From the NCBI RefSeq assembly GCF_017996735.1, contig NZ_JAGOGJ010000018.1, positions 1 through 64,000 of the forward strand: a DNA stretch of 64,000 nucleotides, in the 5' to 3' direction. This document shows positions 7,976-16,457 of this stretch, in pieces; the first letter of the stretch is position 1; each line of letters starts with the position of its first letter. The position numbers and the translations under genes were made by a program. The notes under the pieces were generated by a model. It did not search any database and had not been told where the DNA came from. It worked only from the letters and a program-made list of their open reading frames with translations. The stretch is from Niveispirillum sp. (lineage in GTDB: Bacteria > Pseudomonadota > Alphaproteobacteria > Azospirillales > Azospirillaceae).

Positions 7976-9088
7976 ATGTCACGCAAAGTGATGGTTTTGG
8001 CAATTAGTGCGGGGTTGTCCCTCATGGCTTGCCAGGTGATGGCAAAGCCAATTACCTATGAAGCAGTCGTTCAGCCGAAATCCGTTGCAGCATCTCAATT
8101 GAAGACGGTTACTGTGTTGCCCTTCAAGGGCACGGATGGTGAGGTTTTTGGTGATGTGCTGCTGGGCAGTCTGCAATCCGCCAAGGTCGATGGTGTTCCC
8201 TATTTCGAGGTCAAGACCTTGCAGGGCGTTACGGCCAATACCCGGTCATTGGGCAAGGATGAACTCGCGGCGGCCGTGAAGCTGGGGGAGCAGTTGGGCG
8301 TGCAGGCGGTCTATGTCGGCACGGTCACCATCGCCCGGATCGTACCGCAGAAGCGTCAGGAACAAAGAACGAGATGCCTTGAAAGCGGCGGGTTCCTGAA
8401 AAAGTGCAAGCAGGAACAAAATTACACGGTGATGTGCGAGAAGGTGGTCCTGGACTATGCGGTAGCCCCGCAGGTTGTCGACGTGAAGTCCAGCAAGATC
8501 GTCTATTCCGATAACCTGACAGAACAGGCCTATTACGACGGCTGTGAGGGTGAGGTACAGACCTCCAACTATGATGAGGTTTCCGGTATCGAGAAATCCC
8601 TCGGGGCGTCCATCGGAGCGCTGGGGTCACTTTTCGGTGGTAAGAAAAAGCCAGCGGCTGATGCCAATGCTGTGCCGGACGTCTGGACGCCCGACGCGCT
8701 GACCGCGGCGACGCGTCTCCGCCTGGCGGAGCGCGTCCGTCGTCATGTCGCCCCCTATGTTACGAAGGTCAGTGTCACCTTCAAATTTGAGGCGCCGGAC
8801 CTGGCGCCTGATGTCAAGTCCCGCTTCAAGGGTGCGGGCGAATTTGCCAAGGCCGGTCAGGTGGAGCAGGCTTGTGGACGCTGGCTTGATCTGTCGGCCG
8901 GTGCCAACGCGCAAAGCTCCGCCCTGCAATATAATCTCGGCGTCTGTGCCGAGGTGCAAGACGATCTGCCCAAGGCCCTGGAGTTCTACAAAAAGGCCGA
9001 GGCGCTGCAAGATCGCCCTGACAAGGATATCGGCGACGCCGTGAAGCGGGCGCGCGAGCGTCTGGCCAACAACAACACCGCAAACTGA
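7976..9088 (+). CDS. Exported CsgG-like protein with C-terminal TPR
   Basis: 370 residues with an N-terminal signal. A Cys19 in SLMAC could be a lipidation site, although VMA just after it also fits signal peptidase I. Residues about 40-120 (TVTVLPFKG..GEVFGDVLLGSL, then LGEQLGVQAVYVGTVTI) resemble CsgG/LpoB-type periplasmic lipoproteins. The middle has a cysteine-rich stretch (residues about 133-165). A TPR-like pair lies near the end (ALQYNLGVCAEVQDDLPKALEFYKKAE). GAGGGGGAAAA precedes the ATG. It shares a unit with the caspase-PDZ gene 54 bases upstream and ends at a hairpin terminator. An envelope assembly or accessory role is inferred. Confidence 0.65.
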   Translation: MSRKVMVLAISAGLSLMACQVMAKPITYEAVVQPKSVAASQLKTVTVLPFKGTDGEVFGDVLLGSLQSAKVDGVPYFEVKTLQGVTANTRSLGKDELAAAVKLGEQLGVQAVYVGTVTIARIVPQKRQEQRTRCLESGGFLKKCKQEQNYTVMCEKVVLDYAVAPQVVDVKSSKIVYSDNLTEQAYYDGCEGEVQTSNYDEVSGIEKSLGASIGALGSLFGGKKKPAADANAVPDVWTPDALTAATRLRLAERVRRHVAPYVTKVSVTFKFEAPDLAPDVKSRFKGAGEFAKAGQVEQACGRWLDLSAGANAQSSALQYNLGVCAEVQDDLPKALEFYKKAEALQDRPDKDIGDAVKRARERLANNNTAN

Positions 9089-9097
9089 GGCGGGACC

Positions 9098-9132
9098 AAG
9101 GAGGGGGATGGTTTGACTATCCTCCTCTTTTC
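9098..9132 (+). terminator. Rho-independent terminator
   Basis: AAGGAGGGGGAT (9098-9109) folds onto ATCCTCCTCTTT (9119-9130) with 12 pairs, two of them G-U, a 9-nt loop and a short T run. It closes the caspase-PDZ/CsgG-like unit before the next motif copy. Confidence 0.6.
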
Positions 9133-9151
9133 GGCCCCTGACCGGTCCGCC

Positions 9152-9163
9152 CACCATCCCGAC
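9152..9163 (+). promoter_or_regulatory. Island motif copy 3 (CACCATCCCGAC)
   Basis: One mismatch to AACCATCCCGAC, 36 bases before the ATG of the transpeptidase gene at 9200 and just after a terminator. This is the expected place for a promoter or operator. Confidence 0.55.
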
Positions 9164-9199
9164 CCTATGGAGAGGTGAACGCCATCCGGAGGGGTTATC

Positions 9200-11752
9200 A
9201 TGGGGTATCGCAGTGGTCTGTTGGGCACGACGCTGGTGGTGTTGGCTGCGGCCGGTGCCGGGTTGGGCATGCTGTCGCGGGTGTCTGAGATTCAGTCCCG
9301 GCAGGAAAAGGTCGATCCGGATCGGACAGACTATGCGGATCTGATGCGCGACCTGATCAAACTGGGTCTTGTGCGTATCGACGGCGCACGCATCCATCTG
9401 CCGTCGCCCGACCATGCGCTGATCCGCGCTGCCATGCGCCTGACCAGCGGACCGGAACATTCTGTTGCACGTGATGGGGATGAGGATGAGGCCGTGCGGC
9501 GGCTTTATGGATCCATGTCCGGCACCTATCTGCTGCGACAGGTCGAACTGCACAACCGTACACGTGCCATCGTGGCCCTTCGCGACGACCGGTTGTCGGG
9601 GCAGGCCTTTTCGTTTCAACAGCCGCAGGCCGCCAGCGGTTGGAGTATGGCCGCCCTGGACGGCGAGGATCGTCCGCCGCGTCGCCTTGCAAAGGCCGTC
9701 CTGCCGGAAGAGATCGGATTTGTGACCCAGCCGCTGGCACGCGGCATGACCGATTGGGTCACCTTCGCCGTTGATGGCCAGAAAGCGCGCTTCCGCACAA
9801 GGCTACCGGCTGGCGCTGGTGAGCGGGTGATCGAGGTGGTGGGCCGGGTAGTGGCGGTCGATCCGGTGCCCCTGCGTATTGAACCGCGCTGCATGGGTAC
9901 GCCTTGTGGAGACCACGACCTGCAGGGCGCCCGGGTCTACCTGCCCCCAATGGAGCAGGAACGGGAGGTCACGATCGTCCTGGAGCCCCTTCGCAATCCC
10001 GATCTCTATGTACCGGGCCTGAACCTGCGGCTGGAGGGGAACAAAATCAGTTGGCGTGAGGCGCCGACGACCCCGGCCGAGCGCATGGGACCGGCGACCA
10101 TGCCCGTGGGCCCGATTTCCACCTCCGATGGCGTCGCCCTGACGCAGGCCGATGGCATGCCGACGGAGCAGGCGCGGGTGTTGGGTCTTCTGCCTATCAC
10201 CGGTATCGGTCCCGAGGATGCGCGAAACCTGCCATTGGCATTGGCCTCTGATCCACGATTGACGTCGGGCCTGCCGGCCACCCTTACCATTGACAGCCAT
10301 GTCCAGGTGGCCATGATCAAGGCATTGGAGACTCTGGACCTGCCGCCGGAAATGGGGGGCGCGGCGGCCCATCCAGATCAGGCCGTTCTGACGGCCATCG
10401 ACGTTGAAACCGGCGCCATCGTGGGGGCCGCGCAATGGCCCTTTCTGCCTGCCGATGCCCACCCCTGGGACCTGCAGCGGCTTGCGGCATTACCGGCCGA
10501 CCGTGATCTACTGACGCCGGCCGCATGGCAGGGCAAGGGGGTGAGGACCGGCCCCGGGTCAACCAACAAGGTACTGGACAGCATGGTCCTGCTGGACAAT
10601 GCGGAGGACCCGGCGATCCAGGCCATGATCACGGGCTGCGCCCCCCGCGCCGATGGCAGCTTCCCTTGTCTCAATCTGCGTTTGACTGGTACGGCATATG
10701 GTATGCCGGGGCAGAGCCAGCCGGTGAAGAACCTGGCCCTCAATGAGTCCGGTAGCTGGCGTATGACGCTGGGTATGAGCCTGAGCAAGCCGCAGCGCTC
10801 CGCCCAATGCCAGGCCGATCCTGTCCGTTCGAATGGCGTTGGCCTTTTGGAGGCGCTGCGTGACAGCGTGAACACCTTTTTCATTCGCGCGGCCGAGTTA
10901 CTGGATGGGAGTGATGCCCTGCGCTATGACCGCGCTTCACGCCGCCTTCAGGAAGGACAGTCGCTGGCTCCGCCTGTGTCGCGGCTGGTCGCCATGGCTG
11001 ATCGGATTGGATTGCTGACCCCCTTCAGTCTTTCTGGCGCCGCGCAGAGTGCGCAGGCGGGCGGCATGCGCTCGCGTCTGGATGCGCAGGCTGCCAGCAT
11101 GGACATAGCCACCATCGCCCGTCGTGAACCCGGCTTCAAGGGCCAGGGAGCGGTGGATGCCACCGCGCAATGCTATATTGGTCAGCGCTGCCATTACACG
11201 GCGCTGCACGGTGCGATGCTGGCTCAGGTGGCCGCACGTGGCCGACCTATGCGCCCTTACCTTGTGTCTGGCTCCGGTGACCGATCCCTGGACCCGCCGA
11301 AAGCGGGTGAGCCTCTGGGTTTCGATCTCGCGCCGCTTCAGGCCGGCATGAAGGCCGTCACGGAGACGGGAACGGCTGCCGGTCCGCAGGCTTTCGGTGG
11401 TTGGTCCGCACGCTTCACCGGTGCTGTCTGTCATGTGTTCGGCAAGACCGGCAGCGCCCAGGTCAGCCGCAGCGGCGTGGAGGGGACCACGGCCTGGTTT
11501 ATCGGCTGGGCCGAACCGCAGGCCTTTGATGCACTGGCCTTGGGCGCCACACCGGCCCGTCGACGCGCCATCGCTTTTTCCTGCATGGCGACAGGAAACC
11601 ATGGCGCCCACAGCACAGGTGGCAGCGTCTGTGCTCCCCTGGTGGCCCGCATGCTGGAAGGGGTGGCCTCTCCCCAGGCCGACTGGCGCCAGGCATCCTT
11701 GGGGTCGTTTCTGAACATCCCCTTCAGCGGCGAGGGCAGCAACCTGCCGTGA
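9200..11752 (+). CDS. Divergent penicillin-binding transpeptidase
   Basis: 850 residues: an N-terminal membrane anchor (about 7-26), a large periplasmic N-terminal region of about 400 residues that I do not recognise, and a C-terminal transpeptidase domain. All three active-site motifs are present in the right order: S454-T-N-K457, S556-V-N558 and K749-T-G751. An acyl-serine D,D-transpeptidase that cross-links peptidoglycan is therefore expected. It is longer than usual class B PBPs (about 580-650). A SEDS-type polymerase is encoded at 33329 in the same motif-defined group, and class B PBPs normally work with a SEDS partner. It is probably monocistronic, between motif copy 3 and a strong terminator. 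A penicillin-recognising regulator is the alternative. Confidence 0.85.
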   Translation: MGYRSGLLGTTLVVLAAAGAGLGMLSRVSEIQSRQEKVDPDRTDYADLMRDLIKLGLVRIDGARIHLPSPDHALIRAAMRLTSGPEHSVARDGDEDEAVRRLYGSMSGTYLLRQVELHNRTRAIVALRDDRLSGQAFSFQQPQAASGWSMAALDGEDRPPRRLAKAVLPEEIGFVTQPLARGMTDWVTFAVDGQKARFRTRLPAGAGERVIEVVGRVVAVDPVPLRIEPRCMGTPCGDHDLQGARVYLPPMEQEREVTIVLEPLRNPDLYVPGLNLRLEGNKISWREAPTTPAERMGPATMPVGPISTSDGVALTQADGMPTEQARVLGLLPITGIGPEDARNLPLALASDPRLTSGLPATLTIDSHVQVAMIKALETLDLPPEMGGAAAHPDQAVLTAIDVETGAIVGAAQWPFLPADAHPWDLQRLAALPADRDLLTPAAWQGKGVRTGPGSTNKVLDSMVLLDNAEDPAIQAMITGCAPRADGSFPCLNLRLTGTAYGMPGQSQPVKNLALNESGSWRMTLGMSLSKPQRSAQCQADPVRSNGVGLLEALRDSVNTFFIRAAELLDGSDALRYDRASRRLQEGQSLAPPVSRLVAMADRIGLLTPFSLSGAAQSAQAGGMRSRLDAQAASMDIATIARREPGFKGQGAVDATAQCYIGQRCHYTALHGAMLAQVAARGRPMRPYLVSGSGDRSLDPPKAGEPLGFDLAPLQAGMKAVTETGTAAGPQAFGGWSARFTGAVCHVFGKTGSAQVSRSGVEGTTAWFIGWAEPQAFDALALGATPARRRAIAFSCMATGNHGAHSTGGSVCAPLVARMLEGVASPQADWRQASLGSFLNIPFSGEGSNLP

Positions 11753-11774
11753 GTTTCGGCGGCGAAACTATTCC

Positions 11775-11814
11775 AGCAGCATGGATCGAGACCGATCCAT
11801 GCTGCTTATTTTTT
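11775..11814 (+). terminator. Rho-independent terminator after the transpeptidase gene
   Basis: A perfect 14-bp stem (AGCAGCATGGATCG 11775-11788, CGATCCATGCTGCT 11793-11806), a 4-nt loop, then TATTTTTT. A textbook terminator 22 bases after the stop codon. Confidence 0.9.
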
Positions 11815-12160
11815 AAATCTCAAGTGCCGGGCCGCTGGCCCCCATTGGCTTCGCTTGCGCCGCATACGGTATCCGTCGCTGCCGCTGGCTACTCCCCGCT
11901 ATTGCGTCGGGGCACGCCCCTTCCTAAGCGTCGCAGCACTGCGGCACCGTCGCCTGACAACATTCGATGAATATGCCGGTGGAGGACGGACATCGGATGC
12001 GGGCGACGCCCTGAATGCCGTCACCTTTAAGAGTCCCGCATGCCTGACCGCACCCCTTTCCAGCTCTGGCAGAAAGGGACGCTGGGTCCGTTCAATGACT
12101 ATTTAAATCCCGCGGGGATCTACTGCCTGCCTTTGTGGAGATGCCATCCGCCGTCGCAAC
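11815..12160. other. Gene-free stretch between two terminators
   Basis: About 345 bases between the plus-strand transpeptidase and the converging minus-strand gene. Overlapping short frames exist (for example 11855-12106 and 12040-12291), but none has a ribosome site or a recognisable protein pattern. I see no tRNA, repeat unit or operator here. It may be a gene relic. Confidence 0.4.
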
Positions 12161-12161
12161 A

Positions 12162-12193
12162 AAAAGGGCCCGGCGTTTCCGCCGGGCCCTTTT
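12162..12193. terminator. Bidirectional rho-independent terminator
   Basis: A perfect 14-bp stem AAAAGGGCCCGGCG / CGCCGGGCCCTTTT with a TTTC loop. The A-rich and T-rich flanks give a T-tract in both directions. It ends the minus-strand gene that stops at 12212. Confidence 0.88.
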
Positions 12194-12211
12194 CCGATCC
12201 GCCGCCCCCCG

Positions 12212-14065
12212 TCAGCGGATCGTGCGGTCCCCATCTGCACGGTATTGCAGGAGATAGGGACCGATCGCCAGATAGGTGCCCGGCTTCATGATCACCTCGC
12301 GGGTACCATTGGGAGCCAGGGTGGCCAGCAAGGTGGACCGGTCCTCGCTCAGCACATGAACGGGCGCGGTTGCAGCCAGCATCAGGGCTAGTTTCAACCC
12401 GTCGGCCGACGGCGTGGCCCGCAGGTGCCGGCGATGCATGCGGAACAGGTCGAGACCAACCGGCTCTCCGGCGGCGAAGGCGACGGTGGCCACCTCATGG
12501 CCCAGCAGGCTCAGGCCCCGGTCTGGGCATTCTTCCGGTGTTTCATCATAGCGACCCACGGTCTGGTCAGAGCCGTTGCTCAGATACAGCACGCGTTCCG
12601 CCTTTGTACCTTCCAACGGGATCCAGGCCAGACAGACATGGCTGATCGCCGTCGGCGCCGGCAGGAGAGGGGGCAACCCCTCGCCCAGAGGTCCCTCGCC
12701 CGGCTGTATAGGCAGAAAATCCTCCGCGGGGTTGTTCTGACGCTTGACTTGATCTTCACCGCAGCAGCCCGATAGGCACAATTTTGCCATGCAGTCCCTG
12801 CGGCCCAGCAGCTTTCCGGGATAGATGGAGAAACTTTCCGGCAATTGCTCACCGTTGCGCAGGCGGGGCAGCAGGGCACCGACAACAACAAGGCGGCTGT
12901 CCGTGTCGGCGGCAATTGGGGGGCCCGAGGAGATAGACTGGTTATTCATGGCCCGATCCACAGTATCAAGGATAGAGCCCAGTGACCGGGGCGGCTGCAA
13001 AGGGGACCGTCCGCCCCAGACCGGCTCCCGCGGGGTCATCACTTCCTTTGGCGTTGGTGCCGGTTCCGGCGTGACGCGCGGGCGCGGACGCGCCGGCTCC
13101 ACCGGCAACAGCCGCACGATTACCGCTTCATCGGGGGGTACATGCCCGGGTGTAGCCACACGGTGGAAGCGCATCTCGGTTACACCATCGCTGTCGGGGA
13201 CGGGCATCCTGTCGTCATCGGCCTGCAGGATGACCCCGTCGCCAAAGCAGCGCCGGCTTTTCACATTGAGGCAGGCCAGCCCGTCGCGCCACGGCCAGCC
13301 CGGCACGTTCACCACGCTTTCGCGGATGCTGCCGCCCAGGACCAGCAGGGTCTGCCCGTCATAGAGGCCGGCGGGCTTGTCCCGCACGCCGGCTGCTTCG
13401 GCTTCGGCATTGCTCAGCATGGACCAGACCGGCTTGATGGCCGGTTCGCGCACGCCCCGGCGCTCGAACACCACCTCCACCGTCTGACGGGGCTGCTGAT
13501 GGGGGCTGGGGGCGAAGATGGCGGGACCCGCCATCACCAGCACTTCTCCTGACGACAACTCGTCGGTGGGCTCCATGATGATCTCGACCGGCCTGTTCCG
13601 TCCATAGGCGGCCCTTACCTTGGCGACCAGCACATCGTGGAACTGCTGAAGATGATCGAAGCCGATGATGCTGGCCTTTTCTTCCAGAGAGATGCTGACA
13701 TGAACAAGAAGATGCACGGGCGTATCGCGGGGGCGGCCTTTCAACTGCTTGTCCATGACGCGGCGGAGCCAGCGGTCCAGCCGTTCTCCCCGGGCGGAGG
13801 GTGCCGGGTGCCGGTCGCTCGCGGTGGTCACCTTGTCCGGATGCTGAAGCAGGGGGAAGGGCCGGCGCCACATCTGGGCCGCCATCCGTACCGGGTTGTC
13901 TTCGGAAAGCTGGGTCAGGCGCAGCCAGGGGCGCGCCTCCTGGATGACGGCGCGGGTTGTGTCACGGGTCCGGCGCTGGCGGGAGGAAAGGCTGGGCTCT
14001 TCGACGGTCACGCTGCGCTGCCCGGTGAGGACCGCACCTTTGCTGAAGGGAATATGGGTATCCAT
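12212..14065 (-). CDS. Large protein of unknown function, possible FHA-like segment
   Basis: 617 residues from the ATG at 14065, chosen for the AAGGAG before it. There is no signal peptide or membrane segment, so a cytoplasmic protein is likely. The first 200 residues are Arg-rich and include a segment with VHLLVHVSISLEEKASIIGF. A proline-rich stretch lies near 335-365. A segment near residues 405-435 (SFSIYPGKLLGRRDCMAKLCL) weakly recalls the start of an FHA domain. A phosphothreonine-binding partner of the neighbouring kinase and phosphatase would fit, but that is a guess. It has its own island motif inside the end of the phosphatase gene and a strong terminator downstream. Confidence 0.6.
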   Translation of the reverse strand: MDTHIPFSKGAVLTGQRSVTVEEPSLSSRQRRTRDTTRAVIQEARPWLRLTQLSEDNPVRMAAQMWRRPFPLLQHPDKVTTASDRHPAPSARGERLDRWLRRVMDKQLKGRPRDTPVHLLVHVSISLEEKASIIGFDHLQQFHDVLVAKVRAAYGRNRPVEIIMEPTDELSSGEVLVMAGPAIFAPSPHQQPRQTVEVVFERRGVREPAIKPVWSMLSNAEAEAAGVRDKPAGLYDGQTLLVLGGSIRESVVNVPGWPWRDGLACLNVKSRRCFGDGVILQADDDRMPVPDSDGVTEMRFHRVATPGHVPPDEAVIVRLLPVEPARPRPRVTPEPAPTPKEVMTPREPVWGGRSPLQPPRSLGSILDTVDRAMNNQSISSGPPIAADTDSRLVVVGALLPRLRNGEQLPESFSIYPGKLLGRRDCMAKLCLSGCCGEDQVKRQNNPAEDFLPIQPGEGPLGEGLPPLLPAPTAISHVCLAWIPLEGTKAERVLYLSNGSDQTVGRYDETPEECPDRGLSLLGHEVATVAFAAGEPVGLDLFRMHRRHLRATPSADGLKLALMLAATAPVHVLSEDRSTLLATLAPNGTREVIMKPGTYLAIGPYLLQYRADGDRTIR

Positions 14066-14109
14066 GGCGATGCTCCTTGTCGGGGGGTGGAGCCGGGAAG
14101 CGGCTGATA

Positions 14110-14985
14110 TCAATCTCGGGATGGTTGCCAGCCGGTGGGCTCGGCGAACAGGCGGCGATAGAGGCCGATCAGCCTGTCCAGCGGGCGCAGCCAGAAAGGT
14201 GCCTCCCGCGTGCCGGGGCGGGGCCGGGCCATCGCGCGTCGCGGCCGCCCGGGGGCCAGGTCTGCCTCCACCAGGCTGGCATTGTCGGCGCCAGGCCCGG
14301 CATCGGCCACGGCCAGACGCAAAGTCTCTTGAAGACCGCCGGGCGGCGGGTAGCCTGGGTCCAGGCTACCCCGGTCCCAGGCGGTCCAGACCCCGTCGCT
14401 GGCCAGCAGCAACCGTCCCACCAGGGCGCGCGGCCACAGGGCGACGCGCGGTTCCACTGGACGATCCAGCCCCAGACAATGGCGCAGGATGTTGCGACGG
14501 GGATGGGCCGTGGCCTCGACGCGGGACAGCAGCCCCATCCGTACCATCTCGCCCACCTCTGAATGATCCTGGCTCCGATAGAGCAGGTGGGGACCACGGA
14601 AGGCATAGATGCGGCTGTCGCCCACATGGGCCATGGCAATCCAGCGGTGCGTGATCAGCACGGCGGCGATGGTCGTGCCGGACCAGATCCCCGCCTCACG
14701 ATTGAGGCACAGCAGCGTCTCCTGGGCGTCAGCGATAGCCTTTTGCAAGGTTGCGGCAGGGTGATGGGCGGCGTTCCGCTGTGCCAGAACACTCCGGGCC
14801 AGGGCTTCCAGGACGGTTTCCGCCGCCCAGCCGCCGCAGGGCAACCCGCCCATGCCGTCGGCGACGGCCAGCAGCAGGCCGGAACGGTCACGAAGCGACA
14901 GGGTCAGCGTGCGATCCTGCTGCTCGTTTCGATCGCCGCATAGGCTGCCGGCGGCACAAGGGATGAAGGGCAGGGGGCGGGTCAT
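14110..14985 (-). CDS. PP2C-family Ser/Thr protein phosphatase
   Basis: 291 residues covering a complete PP2C domain. Visible motifs: RNEQQD near residue 20, VADGMGG with metal ligand Asp43, SGTT near 102, HVGDSRIY near 120, ASDGVW with Asp197, and ADNAS with Asp234. There is no signal peptide or membrane segment, so it acts in the cytoplasm on phosphoserine or phosphothreonine. Its start overlaps the stop of the kinase gene by four bases (ATGA), which suggests coupled translation and a matched kinase/phosphatase pair. Such pairs control cell-wall synthesis in many bacteria, which fits the PBP and SEDS genes in the same regulon. Confidence 0.93.
   Translation of the reverse strand: MTRPLPFIPCAAGSLCGDRNEQQDRTLTLSLRDRSGLLLAVADGMGGLPCGGWAAETVLEALARSVLAQRNAAHHPAATLQKAIADAQETLLCLNREAGIWSGTTIAAVLITHRWIAMAHVGDSRIYAFRGPHLLYRSQDHSEVGEMVRMGLLSRVEATAHPRRNILRHCLGLDRPVEPRVALWPRALVGRLLLASDGVWTAWDRGSLDPGYPPPGGLQETLRLAVADAGPGADNASLVEADLAPGRPRRAMARPRPGTREAPFWLRPLDRLIGLYRRLFAEPTGWQPSRD
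14115..14126 (-). promoter_or_regulatory. Island motif copy 4 (AACCATCCCGAG, minus strand)
   Basis: A minus-strand copy with one difference at the last base, embedded in the last codons of the phosphatase gene (WQPSRD stop) and 49 bases before the ATG at 14065. It indicates a separate start for the downstream gene. Confidence 0.55.
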
Positions 14986-16457
14986 GACGGCACCGCCTGG
15001 GCGCGCTGGCGACCGCTACCCGGCAGGGCGACGCCGGCCAGCATGAAGCAGGCCGCTGTCAGCACACCGCCGGCTTCCGCCAGCCCGGCACCCGCCCAGG
15101 ACAGGCCCGCAGCGGTCACGCCCGCCAGCGATACGCCCCAGACCGACCAGGGCGTGTCGCGCCAGCGGTTGGGTTGCAGGAACAGCAGCCACCAAAGCAT
15201 CATCAGAAGGGCCGCGACAGCACCGGCCATCCCATCCGGCAGCAGCAGGGTCCAACTGCCGGTGTGGTTGGTCAGGGCTGCGGCGGCCAGTGCCGGCACT
15301 GCCAGCGGGTGACGCCGGAACAGCCCAGGCAGGGCCGGGGCCAGCAGCATAGGGGCAAGGGTCAGGGCCGGACCGCTCCAGTCCGGCGGCAGGAATTGTG
15401 CGCGCGCCAGCAGCACCAGGGTGCCAAAGGCCGACAGCGACGATGCTGTCACCCATTCAGCCGGACCTGGCCGTGCCACCACGGGTGTGGGTTTGCCGGC
15501 CGTGTCGCGGTTTGCCGGTTCCGGTCGTACGCCGGGCGTCGCCACGTCGGTAACGCCGCTGCAAATGGCCAGCAGGGCGCGGACGGTGGCCGGCCGCTGG
15601 GACGGTTCCAGCGACATCGCCATCGCCACGCCCCTGCGCAATGCCAGGGGCCAGGCTGTCAGCCGGTTCAGGCGCTTCGAGACCTCAGTCCCGAAGGCCG
15701 GGTCGTCGCGCGTCATCAGATGGTAAAGCGTCGCGCCAAGCGAATAGACGTCCAAGGCGACGTTCAGGTTGGGCAGGCTGGAGATCTCAGGCGCCGTATA
15801 TCCGGCGGACTTTACATGGCGTGACACCCTCATGCTGACATGCCGGGCAGTGCCGAAATCAATCAGGACGGGTTTTTTGGTCTTGGCATTGATGATGACA
15901 TTCTGGGGCTTCACATCGGCATGGATGATGCCGCGGGCGTGCAGGGCGTCGAGCGCCTCCACCAATTGGCGAAGCACGTCCAGCACGGTATCGGCATCCA
16001 ACCGGGTTTCCTGCTTCTTCGCCCATACGTCCAGCGTGTCACCGTCGATGAACTCCATGACGATGTAATCGGTATTGTTCTGATCCTCGAGGATGTCATG
16101 GATGCGGGCGGTATTGGGGATGCCGTTATGTTCAAGGGCGGCCAGGCGTTTTGCTTCGTCGCGTGCCTTGGTCCGGGCCCGGACCAGCACGCTGGCATTG
16201 TCGGGCGACTGGGGCCGGACGCTGCCATCCGCCGCCCGGTAGACCTGATCGAGCGGAAAGATTTCCTTGATGGCAACATCCCGTTCCAGCTTCAGGTCCC
16301 ACGCACGGTAGGTCTGGCCGAAACCGCCATGTCCAAGATACCCGGTGATCCGGTAGCGCCCGGCCAGAACGTGACCGACAGGCAGCCGCTGGGCTGCCGG
16401 CTGGCTGGTGCGGATGCTGGACAGGGGGAGACTGTCGACGATGGATTTGTTGCTCAT
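14982..16457 (-). CDS. Ser/Thr protein kinase with C-terminal membrane domain
   Basis: 491 residues. The kinase domain spans about 33-300: glycine loop GYLGHGGFG (39-47), VAIK with Lys64, HADVKPQN with catalytic Asp181, DFG at 200-202 and GYTAPE near 219. The usual HRD arginine is alanine, so it is a non-RD kinase whose activation may not depend on loop phosphorylation. Residues about 335-480 form about six hydrophobic segments with no evident sensor domain. It overlaps the upstream gene by four bases (16454-16457) and the phosphatase by four bases (14982-14985). The order is anchored periplasmic protein, kinase, phosphatase. Cytoplasmic phosphorylation with membrane input is inferred. Confidence 0.92.
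   Translation of the reverse strand: MSNKSIVDSLPLSSIRTSQPAAQRLPVGHVLAGRYRITGYLGHGGFGQTYRAWDLKLERDVAIKEIFPLDQVYRAADGSVRPQSPDNASVLVRARTKARDEAKRLAALEHNGIPNTARIHDILEDQNNTDYIVMEFIDGDTLDVWAKKQETRLDADTVLDVLRQLVEALDALHARGIIHADVKPQNVIINAKTKKPVLIDFGTARHVSMRVSRHVKSAGYTAPEISSLPNLNVALDVYSLGATLYHLMTRDDPAFGTEVSKRLNRLTAWPLALRRGVAMAMSLEPSQRPATVRALLAICSGVTDVATPGVRPEPANRDTAGKPTPVVARPGPAEWVTASSLSAFGTLVLLARAQFLPPDWSGPALTLAPMLLAPALPGLFRRHPLAVPALAAAALTNHTGSWTLLLPDGMAGAVAALLMMLWWLLFLQPNRWRDTPWSVWGVSLAGVTAAGLSWAGAGLAEAGGVLTAACFMLAGVALPGSGRQRAQAVPS

Noticed and set aside
12040-12291. Possible small gene on the plus strand
   Set aside because: It runs through the strong bidirectional terminator at 12162-12193 and into the end of a minus-strand gene; no ribosome site.
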